Positions 31,348 to 43,328 of a stretch of DNA of 64,000 nt are shown piece by piece. The notes under the pieces are model-generated. The model was given only the letters and a program-made list of their open reading frames with translations, was not told the DNA's origin and did not search any database. How positions within the stretch are numbered: position 1 is the first letter of the stretch; each line of letters opens with the position of its first letter. The translations under genes and the position numbers were made by a program. The stretch spans positions 78,784,909 through 78,848,908 of the forward strand of contig OX638368.1 of NCBI GenBank assembly GCA_951812925.1. The letters run 5' to 3'. This DNA is from Calliopum simillimum. Taxonomy: Eukaryota; Arthropoda; Insecta; Diptera; Lauxaniidae.

Positions 31348-32653
31348 CCCAGCAAACATTTTCATTCGCGGACAATCTTCCATATTTTTGGCGATGCATT
31401 TAAAGCTCTTCTACGCGAGCTTTCCGCGAAAAAAATTTTCCGCGAGTAAAAGAAGATTCCTCCTTACACTCTTCTGGAAGATTATTTGCTAATCAAACAT
31501 CTTCGCGATGAATATACAACTCTTCCGGGAGAGTTTTGCGCGACAAAACTTCAGCGCGAGTAACAGAAGATTCCTCCTTACACTCTTCTAGAAGATCATT
31601 GCGAATCAAACATCTTCGCAATGAATATACAACTCTTCCAGGCGAGTTTTGCGCAATAATTTTATTTTCAAAAATGGGTCCAAAATGGTCACTTAGAGTG
31701 GTCGAAGACATCTCTGATCATATCCGAAATCTGTTTTCGACCTTTCCCTATCGATTGGTGCAATAAAAATTTTTCACCGAAATGGGCCCAAATCGGTCAC
31801 TTAGAGGGGTCGGAGACACCCCTGGACATGTCCAGATTGTATTTTCGACCTTTCCCTATCAATTGGTGCAATAAAATTTTTTTAACAAAAATTGGCCCAA
31901 ATCGGTCAGTTAGAGGGCCCGGAACCAAATCTGGTTATAACCAAAATATATTTTCGACCTTTCCACATCGATTGGTGCAAAAAAATGCATAAAAAAAAGC
32001 CCAAAACGAATAAAAAAAGATTCGACCAAGTCTCTTCTGGATGATGGTTTGAAATCGAACTTCTTTACGAATAACCAACAACTCCTTCAGACGAGTTTTA
32101 CACGATACAAGATGGCCGACTACGACATCACGTCATCTACTGAGAAATTTCGAAAAAATTAATAATTTTTTTTTTTTAAAAAGGCAATATCTCTGAGGGG
32201 CCCGGTATTTTTCACGAAGCAAAATGTCAAACTACACGGTATATTTTTAACGGCACATAAATTCTGACATTTAATTGTACAAAAATTAGCAATTTCTTAT
32301 GAAATTATTTTTATGTCGCCATTTCATATTTTATTTTTTTTATTTTTTTTTTTCAAGTTTTTTCAAGTTTTTTTTCGCTTTGAAAAACATGTTGCGGAGT
32401 CGTCTGTTGACCCTTCCTGGGGATCATTTGCAGATTCATCTTGGGCAGTCGCCAGATGACTCTTCCTGGGGATCGTTTGCGGATTCATTTCGGGGAGTTG
32501 TTAGAGGATTCTTCTAAAACAATCGTATTCGGCCGGACAATTTCTCACGCCTGAACATTCGCGGAAGAGTAGAATGCGACTGTCGCGGACGATTGATTTA
32601 ATCGTCTAGGCGAATCGAATACGATTCTTCCGCGATTGAAAATGTTTGCTGGG
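31348..32653. mobile_element. TIR element carried in the 5' LTR
   Basis: Ends CATCCCAGCAAACATTTTC and its inverse at the right end bound about 1.3 kb rich in TCTTC/GAAGA and CGCGAAA motifs, with satellite monomers in the middle. The same unit sits at the matching place in the 3' LTR (43329-44583), so it was already part of the LTR at integration. No transposase is visible and the target duplication is unclear. Confidence 0.7.
31680..31985. repeat. Satellite-like repeat, about 108-bp monomer, three copies
   Basis: Monomers contain TTTCGACCTTTCCCTAT and GATTGGTGCAATAAAA at about 31737, 31849 and 31952, with GGGCCCAAATCGGTCA-type sequence between. The 3' LTR has the same (43640-43925), and a four-copy array lies in inverse orientation at 58440-58880. 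Confidence 0.85.
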
Positions 32654-33104
32654 ATGTTGCATGCCGCGAATAAGTTGGATTGTGGCTTCGCTTTGATTTT
32701 GAACCAAATTTTTGTGCGCATAGAATTATGCTAAAATTTATTTTTTTTTTGCGGCTAATACATTCAAAGAGTAAAGCAAATTTTTGGTGGTTATTTAATT
32801 TTTGTCTTTCGAGGTGATTTTTGTTTGCGAATTTTCATGCTATCGGTTTTCTTTATTTTGATGATTTTGTTTTTGAATTCGAATTTGAATATTTTTTTTG
32901 TACACCGGCTGAACCGGACGTAGCGGGTCGTTCCTCCCCTGAGGATTTAAATTAAGCTAGCCGATGGCTGCGTTCGGGTGTTTCTACAGGTTTCATTAGG
33001 CATCAGAGAAATTATGTTTTCTGTTGTTGTGAGTGTGCCATGATGGTGCACTGGGAAAAATTCAATTTGAAAACCAAAAGAGACGAAAAAATAAAGGTCG
33101 CGTG

Positions 33105-33385
33105 CTACAAAAATGGCGCCCAAACGGAAATAGGAAGAAGAGGATGCGCCATTACAAAAATGGCGCCCAAACGGAAATAGGAAGAAGAGGGTGCGCCATT
33201 ACAAAAATGGCGCCCAATCGGAAGTAAGAAGAAGAGGGTGCGCCATTACAAAAATGGCGCCCAAAGGAAATATAAGTTATTATGGAGATGAGGACATCTA
33301 AATCTCTAGGGTGCGCCATTACAAAAATGGCGCCCAATTTGAAACAGGAAGGAGGGTTGCCATTACAAAATGGTGCCGATCCGTA
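33105..33385 (+). promoter_or_regulatory. Tandem primer-binding-site array (tRNA-Lys type)
   Basis: TGGCGCCCAA, the start of the classical gypsy-type tRNA-Lys PBS, occurs five times exactly at 33114, 33161, 33208, 33255 and 33328; a degenerate sixth copy (TGGTGCCGAT) is at 33371. The first four are exactly 47 bp apart. Copies two to five are each preceded by GCGCCATTACAAAAATGGCGC, so each site sits in one arm of a perfect 8-bp hairpin. The first copy lies four bases inside the 5' LTR, the correct PBS position. Confidence 0.9.
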
Positions 33386-34519
33386 ATTTATACAAGAGGG
33401 TTGAATCATCTACAACCCTTAATGAAGTTCAGATTCGAGTTTACGCGTTAAGTAGAACCTTGTCATTTTTTCTGGTGCCTTAAAGTGACTTAGCGTGGTA
33501 AAATAAATCAACGACTAATTGCACTTGGGAAAAAGATGATCTGATGATGTGAAACTTGTATTTGTTGTTGGTAACAACGGGGTAATGGGCCTTGAGTATC
33601 CTTTTTTGAGCCGTAAGGTGACATAGTGATTTTTTTTTAAGTTTATACACTATCCGCACTTTTCGTTTTGGAGGTTGCTCATGGTTCATGATGTCGTTGT
33701 GCTATTCCGGTTATATAATTAAATTCATTTATTCTTTATGAGTTTTTTTGTCAGTAGTTATGGTTGCAGTGACTTAACATGTTGTGGAAACAGTGTTAAC
33801 TGCATTGCGCGTCGGAGTTACTGATAGAAAGACTAATTTAGGTTAAATGAGTTGCAATTTTTTTTATTTTTTGTTTGAAGTTTTGAGTGCATTATCCACT
33901 TCTTGGATGTTTTTTTTTTATTGCTTCGAAGCGGCATTGGTGACTTAGTTGAGGTAAGTTCTCCAAGTACTAATTGCACCAAATGCCGTTGAGATCAGAA
34001 GGAGTGCTGAAGAGTGGTGGTTAACTCCGGGTGTGAGCTGCAGAAAAGATTTTTTTCTACGCTTTGGCTTGGCTAAAAAAAAAAAAAAATTTTATTTTTG
34101 CTTAGACCATGTGTGAAGTATTTTGAAACGTATTTTATGAAGTCTACAAGTTGTTTTGGAACTAAATTACTTTATGTTTTTTTATGCCGTTCATCTTGGA
34201 GTTAGTGCTCATGCCAAGTTTTTTTTTTCTCGACTATGCAGCAAATATTTATTTTTCGGTTCAAAGCCAATTTTCAAGTAGGGTGTGTGTGTGAGTGGTT
34301 GTTAAAAAAATATCTTACTAACGTATTGATCCGGCGTTTTCTATAAACCCCCCTTATGTGTTTATTATACATAATATATTTGCGTAAAATTTTTTTTAAA
34401 AAAATTTTTATTGTTTTTGCGATTTAAAGGAATATTATCTTTTTAATTCCTTCATTGCTGATACGATACATACATATTTATTTTGGGATAATTATTTTTT
34501 TTTTGAAACATAAATTGCA
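33386..34519 (+). other. Untranslated leader of the giant-LTR element
   Basis: About 1.1 kb between the PBS array and the gag start. It is T-rich and has no long ORF. Long leaders are known in Osvaldo-type elements; packaging or translation signals may be here but none is visible. Confidence 0.6.
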
Positions 34520-36351
34520 ATGAGTCCAGGGAAAGATAAGCCCAATGAGGGTAGAGCGATGGGTTCTGGAAAGGGGTTACCTAGGACACCTCTTGGTGCA
34601 GCTTTTTCGGATCCATCGGTAAGGGATTTATCAGATTCACTAATAAATCGGCTCCGTAACGAAGACATCGTTGATAACCCAAATAGTCAAGGTGCGATCC
34701 CAAGGCCATTGCAGCAGGTATCAACAGATAACGTTTTTCCTCCAAATTTGTCCATTCCACCCCCAGGCACAGTGGAAGGTAGTGATCAGCTTGGTGCTGA
34801 GCAACAATTACCAAGTGAACTAAGCTCAGCAATTAATGTGGCAATTGTTCAATCATACGAAACGTATCGAAATGCCCTTAAAAATGATTTTACAGGTATG
34901 CAAAACACCATTAGGTCTGAGTTTGTAGATTTTATGAAAAAGATTACTGAATTTCTCAAACCATTGCGAAATCAGGATCTAACGGGTAACACCGCGCGAA
35001 ATACAGGTCCTAGCCCGACAGATAGTGATCGTGCTAGCGTGGGGCATGGTAGGCAGCAACCAGTTGATTTAGATAATTTGTTGAATATGAGTGGACTAAA
35101 TTTAAATAATAATAGAAGTTCAGCAGGGGAAGGTTCACAAAGAGGAAGACACGTTAAATCGTTAGTTTGCACTTTTGAGCGAAATTCACAGGATCAAAGA
35201 GGCATGGTTAGGACAACTTTCACTTTCAAAATAACAACAGACCAAATGCATCCCAAGTTGAAGACTTTGCTGGCCGAAGAGCGCAAGGGAGGACGAATGT
35301 GAACGCGCCTAATAATGTTAATACAAATTTTCAAAATTTGCCGCACAACAATGAAAGTTATGAAGCAACAGACATTTATTTTGGACGTAATAGGGGTGAA
35401 CAACCCAATCGTTCTGATTCTAGGTCAATTTCAAATCAGGGTAATAGAAATTTCAGACCAGCATTACAGAGCCCAGTTAAAATTGACAAATGGGACTTAA
35501 ATTTCGATGGGGATAAAAACAAGTTGACAGCTGAAGATTTTGTTTTCAGGGTGGAATATTTGCAGGCTCACTATTCGATCCCTTGGGAGGAAGTTATCAG
35601 AGATTTTCACCGATTAGTTAGCGGTCAGGCTAAAGACTGGTTTTGGCTACAAATAAGAAGTAATCCTACTCCAAATTGGCAGGAACTTAAACTCGCAATT
35701 TTACGCCAGTATCGCTCGCATAGCAGCGATTTTGAAATAATGCGTGAATTAGTAGAATGTAGGCAGCAGCCAGAAGATTCAATTGACCAATACTTCCACA
35801 AAATGCAGAAATTACGTGCGCGCCTGCAAAACCCCATGCCTGAATTCGAAATGGTTAGAAGTTTAAAAAGAAACGTACGTGAAAATTTAACTAAAATGGT
35901 TTGGCCTATTTCAGTCTATAATGTTGAGCATCTTCGGGATGAACGCCACGATGCAGAGGCTAGCTTTCCACGTCGGGATACGCGAGCTTTTAGGTCAGTT
36001 CCACCACCAGCAAGGTACCAGCAGCGAGGACCGTAGCTGCACGAAATTTTATATGATGACGAATCTTTAAGTGGTGAATTTGATGCTCAGATTGAAGCTG
36101 TGCAAATAGACAAAAACTTAAATCCAGGAAATCGAAAACTCATTTGTTGGAATTGCCACGAAGTAGGACATACATATTTTGATTGCGAGTCTACAGTCAG
36201 AAACATATTTTGTTATCGTTGCGGTTTGGAAAAGTATATTACCAAAAATTGTTCGAATTGTCAAAGGGGAAACGAGAAGAGGGGCGTGATAAAGCCGGAG
36301 GAATCGCGCTCCACACAAACCTCCGAAATGTGTCAACCCAGGTGGCCATAG
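34520..36351 (+). pseudogene. gag: Gag of the giant-LTR element, frameshift and stop
   Basis: The ATG at 34520 begins 260 codons of polar sequence; at 35297-35302 (ATGTGA) the frame is lost and continues in the next frame from 35299. That part contains the capsid-like domain (KIDKWDLNFDGDKNKL, FRVEYLQAHYSIPWEE, AKDWFWLQIRS, YRSHSSDFEIMRELVE). A TAG at 36034-36036 interrupts it; after that a CCHC knuckle (CWNCHEVGHTYFDC) and a degraded one (CYRCGLEKYITKNC, His replaced by Tyr) lead to TAG/TGA near 36351. The retroviral-like capsid retains aromatic and Arg signatures of Osvaldo-type Gag. One frameshift and one stop make it non-functional. Confidence 0.87.
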
Positions 36352-39300
36352 ATAAAATATTGCCGGAAGAAAATGTTAATAATTTTGAAGATAATTTTAA
36401 GCAAACTAAAATTTTAGATAAGAGTAAATTAGAGAATGTGATTTCAAATAGTGTTGAGAAAAAATTTTATATTAAGCCTTTAGAACAGAGAATTCAAGCC
36501 TATTACGAAGCGCGTAATAGAATTTTTAGTGAAAAGCAATGCAGTGGTATGCGGTTACTTTCTCGTAAAGTGCAAAAAGCTCGCGAAAGATATAAACGCA
36601 GAAAACAGACACGACGAATGCTGGCAGAAACCATTAATACAGTAAATAATGCAGACCCCAGAGTGTTTGTAGACATTTTTATAAACAATGAAAAATTAAA
36701 TGGATTATTAGATTCAGGTGCGTCTGTAAGCCTGGGTGCAGGGAGACACTGGCAAGGCTAAAAGTAGATGTACAACAGTATTTTTCTCAGGTTAAAACTG
36801 CAGGTGGTCGTAGCCACCGTGTTTTAGGCAAAATTAACGTTCCAGTAAAATTTAAAGATGTAGTTTCGGAAATGGTTTTCTATATATGCCCTTCGTTAGA
36901 GCAGGAAGTCTATTTGGGTATAGATTTTTGGAGAAAATTTAAACTAGCTCCGGATGTAATTGGGGTGGCTGAAATTCAAATTGAACCTTTTAATACCTCT
37001 TGTGAAAGAGCACAGCAGCATACTCTAACTAAAGAGCAGCAAAATCAGTTAGATGAGGCCAAAAGAAAATTTATAAGCTTTGAAGAAAATGGTTTAGGCA
37101 GAACCACTTTAGAAAAACACACAATTCAATTCAAAGGGGGCGCCGAGCCAGTTAAAGACAGATGGTATCCGATTTCACCGGCTGTGCAAGAATTAGTTTA
37201 TGCCGAAGTTGACCAAATGTTAAAACTAGGGGTAATAGAAGAAAGTCAGTCTCCATGGTCAAGTAGAACAACACTCGTAAGAAAGCCAGGTAAAAATAGG
37301 TTATGCTTGGATGCCCGTAAATTAAATGATAGGACAGTCTGGGATGCCTATCCATTGCAAAATATCGAGGGAATCCTGAGCCGCATTGACGATACAATTT
37401 ACATAAGCAGCGTAGACCTTAAATTTGCTTTCTGGCAGATAGAGCTTGATAGGGAAAGTAAAGAATTTACTGCCTTTACTATTCCTGGACGCCCTCTTTA
37501 CCAGTTTGCGGTCATGCCGTTTGGCTTGTGTAATGCGGCTCAGCGATTGTGTCGATTAATGGATAAGGTAATCCCGGCTAGACTGAAGGGCAATGTATTT
37601 ATTTACCTGGACGACTTATTAGTGATTGCAAAAGATTTTGACACCCATTTAAAAATTCTAGGGGAAGTGGCAAATTGCCTCAAAGTTGCAAATTTAACTA
37701 TAGGTATGAAAAAATCAAAATTCTGCTTTAAAGAGCTAAAATATCTTGGGTTTATCATTGGTGGTGGTTCTTTAAAAACTGACCCAGACAAAATTACAGC
37801 TATATCGCAAATCCCTTTGCCTAAAACACCGCGGCAGGTTAGAAATTTTCTAGGAACCGCGGGGTGGTATAGAAGATTTATCCCCAATTTTGCAGGAATG
37901 GCAGCATCGTTAAGTGACACCTTAAAAAAATCGACATCTTTTAAAATGACACCAGAAGCTATAACAGCTTTTGAAAATTTAAAACAGGCACTAACGTCAG
38001 CGCCAGTTCTGTTCCACCCTGATTTTCGTAAACATTTTTATATCCAGTGTGACGCTTCACATATAGGAGTAGCCGCTGTTCTTTTTCAGCGTGATGAAGA
38101 GCAAAACGATAGGCCTATTTCATTTTTTTCGCAAAAACTCAATGGTGCGCAACAAAACTATAGTGTTACAGAGAAGGAGTGTTTGGCTGCGGTACTGGCA
38201 ATTAAACGCTTCCGGCCATATGTTGAATTAATGCCCTTCACTGTAATTTTGTTGACATTGAAACGACCGAATTCGAATCACCCGAGTATCTAGATCGGAT
38301 TAACAGTATATTGGAAAATAAAGAAAGTTTGCCTGATCTGAAAGTAGAGGATGGAGTTGTTTTCCGGCGAGTGGAATTTGTGCAAGATGCTCTTCAAGAG
38401 TCTAAATGGAAAATGTGGATTCCGGAGGGGCTCACTACCACTCTGATTTCCAGAGCGCACTAGCCAGAAATTGCTGCTCATGGCGGTATAGCAAAAACGC
38501 TCTACAAACTTCGTCAGTCCTATTATTGGCCTAGAATGACCATTCAGGTACGAAATTATATTCGTAATTGTGTGACGTGCAAAGAAACGAAACCAGCAAA
38601 CTATGATATGCGACCCGGGATAGGTACCGAAGTTATAACGGAAAGACCATTTCAGAAAATTTATGTTGATTTTTTAGGTAAATATCCTCGCTCTAAAGTA
38701 GGAAATGCGTATGTCTTCATTGTAATGGACCATTTTTCGAAGTTTGATTTCCTTAAATGTATGAAAGAAGCTACGTCTTCAAATGTCATAAATTTTCTGG
38801 TGAACGAAATTTTCCATAAATTCGGTGTCCCCGAGATAATCCATTCCGATAACGGAAAACAATTTACCTCAAAAGAGTTTGAAAAATTGGTTCTTTCTTA
38901 CAAAATAAAACATCTGAAAACTGCATACTACGCACCGCAATCTAACGCTTCCGAAAGAGTTAATCAATCTGTTTTAACTGCAGTGCGATCATACCTGGAA
39001 ACAGACCATAGGGATTGGGATTTACACATATCCAAAATTGAATGTGCATTGCGCTCAGCGGTTCATGCGTCGACAGGTGTTAGTCCTTATTTTGCGTTAT
39101 TCGGTCAGCATATGTTCACTTGCGGCACGGATTACAAACTCGCGAGGAAATTAAATAGTTTAGAAGATGAAGAGGTTATAAATAGATCTGATAAGTTGAA
39201 ATTGATAAGGGACACAATGAAAGACAATTTACATAAAGCTTTTGAAAGAAATGAAAAGCTCTTAAATAAACGAGGTAGAATAGTTAGTTTTATGCCCGGT

Positions 39301-39480
39301 CAGGAAGTATATAAGCGAAATCATATGTTGAGTAATTTTAGCAAAAATCTAAGTGCCAAGTTTGCGCGAAAATTTACAAAATGCCGCGTGGTTAAGGCCA
39401 TCGGTAAGAATATGTATGAATTAGAAACTTTGCAAGGGAAACCCATAGGAGTGTTTCATACAAAAGATCTGAAGCAATAA
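36183..39480 (+). pseudogene. pol: Pol of the giant-LTR element, with RNase H deletion
   Basis: A frame overlapping gag leads into the protease (GLLDSGASVS near 36715), where a frameshift near 36740 occurs. RT follows in another frame: KDRWYPISPAVQELVYAE, SSVDLKFAFWQIEL, VMPFGLCNA, FIYLDDLLVI. RNase H begins (IQCDASHIGVAAVLFQ, VTEKECLAAVLAI) but its C-terminal part is deleted after 38240, and the frame is lost at 38293. Integrase has a zinc finger with a TAG at 38461-38463 between its histidines (AAHGG..CVTCKE), then the DDE core (YVDFLGKYP, HSDNGKQF, ASERVNQS) in one open frame from 38536, and a C-terminal module ending at 39480. The RT is closest in style to the Osvaldo/Ulysses clade. No env follows. 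Confidence 0.9.
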
Positions 39481-39694
39481 ATTCATACATGTAGCGAAAG
39501 CATTTGTTTTGTTTTTCAAGTCAGCTCTGGAATATATACTTACAGATTCCATGATAACACGGCTACTGAACTAAGTTATACTTCCAAATATCCATTTTTT
39601 TTTTCAAACGTTCAATTATATTTCAAACAGATATACTTACATAAATATAAAAAAAACTAGTAAGGGTGTAAAATTTGGCCTGGCCAAACATTAA

Positions 39695-40491
39695 ATACCC
39701 TACACTGCAGTATTTTTCAAATTTTGCTCATATGGGAGTTGCTACGCCCTCTTGTCCGAGGTCACCCAGTTTTGTTCAGCGCTTGCATTTATAGTTTTTA
39801 GTGTCTGAGTGAAAAACTTTTTCAGTAAAGCATTTTGAAGCTTTTGCTTATATAGGAGGTGCCACGCCCTCTTGACCGAGTTCGTCTAGTTTTAGCTTAG
39901 AGCGTGCATTTATAGTATTTAGTGTTTGAGTGAAGCTTGGTTCGATTATCTGAAGAAACTGTTTCAGTATAGCATTTTGAAACTTTTGCTTATGTGGGAG
40001 GTACCACGCCCCCTTGTCCGATTTCACCCAATTTTTGTTGAGAGCTTTCATTTATGATTCTTAGTGTCTGAGTCAAATTTGATTCGAATATTTCAAAAAA
40101 CGCTTTCAGTATAGCGTTTTTAAGCATTTGCTTATATGGGAGGTGCCACGCCCTCTTGTCCGAATTCGCTTAGTTTTTCCTCAGAGCTTGCGCTTACAAT
40201 TTTTAATATTAATGCGTATTTTGGTTGCATTGTCGTGAAAAAAACTCCTAAAATTGCATTTTGAATATATTTTTTGTATGGGCGGTAGGCGTGTCCGTTG
40301 ACCGATTTCGCTCATTTTCAATCCCCCAGCCAGCCAGCCAGCCACCCAGCCAGACAGACAGACGGACATGGCTATATCGACTCAGGAGGTGACGCTGATC
40401 AAGAATATATATACTTTTCTATATCTGCCACGCCTCCTTCTCTGCGTTACAAACGGAAGGACAAAGTGAATATACCCTGGGTGTAGGGTAT
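39695..40491 (+). mobile_element. Mini-me/DINE-like repeat between pol and 3' LTR
   Basis: The ends ATACCCTACAC and GTGTAGGGTAT are inverted copies. The left part holds four degenerate 120-145-bp monomers (39717-40215) each with GGAGGTGCCACGCCCTCTTG. The right part has a CAGC/CAGA/GACA microsatellite (40323-40362) followed by GACATGGCTATATCGACTCA and AAGAATATATATACTTT, the conserved core found next to GACA repeats in dipteran mini-me elements. This family makes no protein. Confidence 0.72.
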
Positions 40492-40730
40492 AAAAAGATT
40501 AAAAATAAAAATATGCCCGGCTAACATACTTGGTAGGCTTGAGACATCTCAGGGTGTGGGCGTTTGCCTACGTTGAGACGCGCTTTTCTCAATATCAGTA
40601 AAATTTAAAAAAAAAAAATAAAAATTTTTTTTCGAGTTTCAAATTTCCAAAACAAAAGTGAATAGCCTTAATTAAAATGGTCCCAGTGCCCTCTGCACTA
40701 CCTGGCACAAAGTTGGTGAATGCAGAGTTT
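40492..40730 (+). other. 3' untranslated end of the giant-LTR element
   Basis: Short stretch leading to the 3' LTR. A polypurine tract should sit directly before 40731; the local sequence GGTGAATGCAGAGTTT is only weakly purine-rich, so the PPT looks degenerate. Confidence 0.5.
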
Positions 40731-41629
40731 TGTAGCGTGGTCCCTTTTGCGTTTGTTTTTGAAAATTAAAAAACATAATGTTTTATACCAAATGAAAAGT
40801 GTGAAATGTCAGTAACTTGTGGAAACACTTATCAATGTTTTTTTTTCTTGAGGTAGCAGGGAACACACTTTTGAAATAGGTTGATGCGCAGACTTACAGA
40901 TATGAACTTGATTACCGACGATGTTTTGGTACGACGAATGCAGGTGGTGTTGCATGAATACAATGAAAAAAAAAAATGGGATATCACTTCCGTTCGATGC
41001 AATACATCTGCAAACGAATGTGTGCGTTCGGTTTTCGCAAATATGTATGCAAATTTGAAACTAGCTAAATTAAAAAAAAAAAAAACACGAATTGTTTCAT
41101 TTTAATTTGCTGGCGATGTAATATGAATGACGGTATTGAATTCAGTACTAACGCAGCCCCGTTAAAAATGCATCTACTTAATACCCAATTCCATTTCTAC
41201 CAGGTACGCATTGCCGTCGGCAAAACGAAATAATGCACAAATTTTGTCGGTAAAAATAAAATAGCTAAAATAGAACTTGTCCCAAATACATGAGTATCAT
41301 AAACATAACTGCTTCAGCAAATGCATTTACGTATAAAAACAAACAACCAAAACTATAAAAAAAAACAAAACAACGGTCTGCATGTTATCCACTGTCTCTC
41401 ATCGATCTGTTCACAGGTTGTTGTTGTAACGCAAGTTACATTACAGTTTCATCGCTCTCTCAGAATTCGTTGGGGACAATTGGCACAAGCAGTATAGGGC
41501 GTGGCTAGGTTTTTAATATGCAGGTACCAAAACAATAGATAAACAAAGCTAAGTAGATCAAAGAAAACATGCAAAAAAACTACTGCCTGCTGCAATTGCT
41601 GTTCGCCGAGTATTGTAGATGTCTCGCCT

Positions 41630-41986
41630 TTGATGGATCGATTCCTTTTGGTTAATTATCAGCCTTTTTCCTATTGTTTTTTTTTGTTAGATGATCTTGG
41701 CCTTGACCAAGATTTTAAGGGCATTGACCCGATGTACCAAAAATGTTTCTGGCAGCTCAGAAACAATAGTAGGACCTTGGACATTCGAGCATCGGGATCA
41801 GGTGATCTTGGCCTTGACCATGAATTTGAGGTTATTGACCCGAAAAACCGTAAATTTTTCTGGAAGCTCAGAAACCGCAGTAGGAATTTAGCCTTGACAA
41901 TGAAGGTACCGCAAAAAGCAGATTTAAGATCGCGTGTTTTATTGAAAAAAAAAAAGTCTCCAAAATCAGTGCGACTGCGCGGATAA
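41630..41986 (+). other. 118-codon LTR ORF, 3' LTR copy
   Basis: Second copy of the 27288-27644 ORF, with the same internal duplication and a single residue change (Gly to Asp in the RTLDI segment). Its integrity says little about coding because the LTRs are recent copies of one another. Confidence 0.35.
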
Positions 41987-43328
41987 AAAAAGGAACCACA
42001 GAAAAGAGAGGTTAGCTGGTGAGTTGTATTGAGCTTAAACGACAGTTCGTGAATAATTGTTAAGTCCGGCGGTCGTCGAGTAAAATTTTACTATAGTCGA
42101 AATATTTTTTATAAAAAGGAATAAAAGATTTAAGTTCCTCCGGAAAAAGGACTTCAAAAGATGTCCTCGGAATTGTCCAAAGTTAGGACGTTTGCTATGA
42201 AAAACTCGATACGTTCAGTGACTTTTGTGGCTTAAATAAAAAAAAAAAATATATAAACTCAAAAATAAAATCTGGTTAAAGTAGTGCATCAAAAGAAAAA
42301 TTTGTACATAAAAAAAAGGCGATTGTGATATATTAAAAAAAAAAAAGGAATTATATTGCTTAAGAAAGAAAGAAAAATGTACAATTGAAAAGTTTTGTAA
42401 AAAGAAAGAAAAAAAAACTAAAAAGAGTATCTATAAAAAAACAAACAAAAAACACTTTTTTAGAAAGCACATAAATTCGCCAACAAGTGCAATAAATATA
42501 GTGCACAAAAATATGCCAAACAGTGCAAAAGAAATATTAAAATTTAACGCCATATAGCGTAAAATCTACAAATTGATACCATTCCGGGGTATCAATATCA
42601 AAAACCTGAAGAGACATCGTAGCAGAAAACAGGACCCAACGAGGATGAAGGAGCAGATTCAACGCCGCCAGCAATAAAGGATTCATAGCATCAACGAAAG
42701 CTAAGTCACGAACAAATTTATGTTGTTTTAAATTTTGCAGAGGCTGTAGATAGGAAAATTAAAACAAACGAAAAAAGAAATAGTAGAAAAAAAGATAATT
42801 TTGAAGGTTGTATAGGTCCACATTAAATTTAATTGTTAAATTCATCTAACTTAATTATTTTAAGAATATTTAAGATTCAGAAAAAAATTGTTTGTTTGAT
42901 TTTCGTCTGTTAAATCTTGCGTTTAATTTTTTTTTCTTTTGAAGTTTATAATTTTTATTGTGAATATGAACTGTATTTTATGTTCAAAATTGTACCCCAA
43001 TTAATTTAATTTTTTTTTTATTTAAGTCAAAAATCTTGTAATTTTTTTACATATGTATACATTTTTCTTTAATTATTTTCATTAAAATTTTGTTTGCCAT
43101 TTAAAACTGAAACTCCGCTTTGTGTCCTTATTTCTGTGGTTCCTTTCTTTTGTTCTTTGGTAATAATATAGATCGCGAGATGGAGGGCTAATTTTACTTG
43201 TAAGGGGGGCGAAAATGCCCGGAAAAATTGGTACAAATGTAAGTAAGTAGTTGAAAATGGATGTATGTGTGAAATTTTAAAAACGGAAGTTGGCTTAAAT
43301 ACGCGCCTGTATAGGTATCGATAACCAT

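Larger units (their letters stand above)
26388..33109 (+). repeat. Giant 5' LTR, 6722 bp (4.6 kb without Transib insertion)
   Basis: It starts TGTAGCG and ends GCTACA directly before the primer binding sites. It matches 40731-45046 at high identity over its whole length, with about eight single-base differences in the first 1.9 kb by eye. It contains two LTR-conserved short ORFs, the Transib-like element and a TIR element with satellite monomers. Confidence 0.9.

Noticed and set aside
33033..33227. Basic ORF with repeated KMAPNRK-like units
   Set aside because: It is a by-product of the 47-bp primer-binding-site array and spans the LTR end.
33105..33385. A CRISPR-like array because of regular 47-bp spacing
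   Set aside because: Repeat and spacer are both conserved, and the position directly after an LTR explains it as a PBS array in a eukaryotic element.
39481..40730. An env gene after pol of the giant-LTR element
   Set aside because: No ORF with signal peptide, furin site or membrane segment is present; the space is taken by a noncoding mini-me-like repeat.
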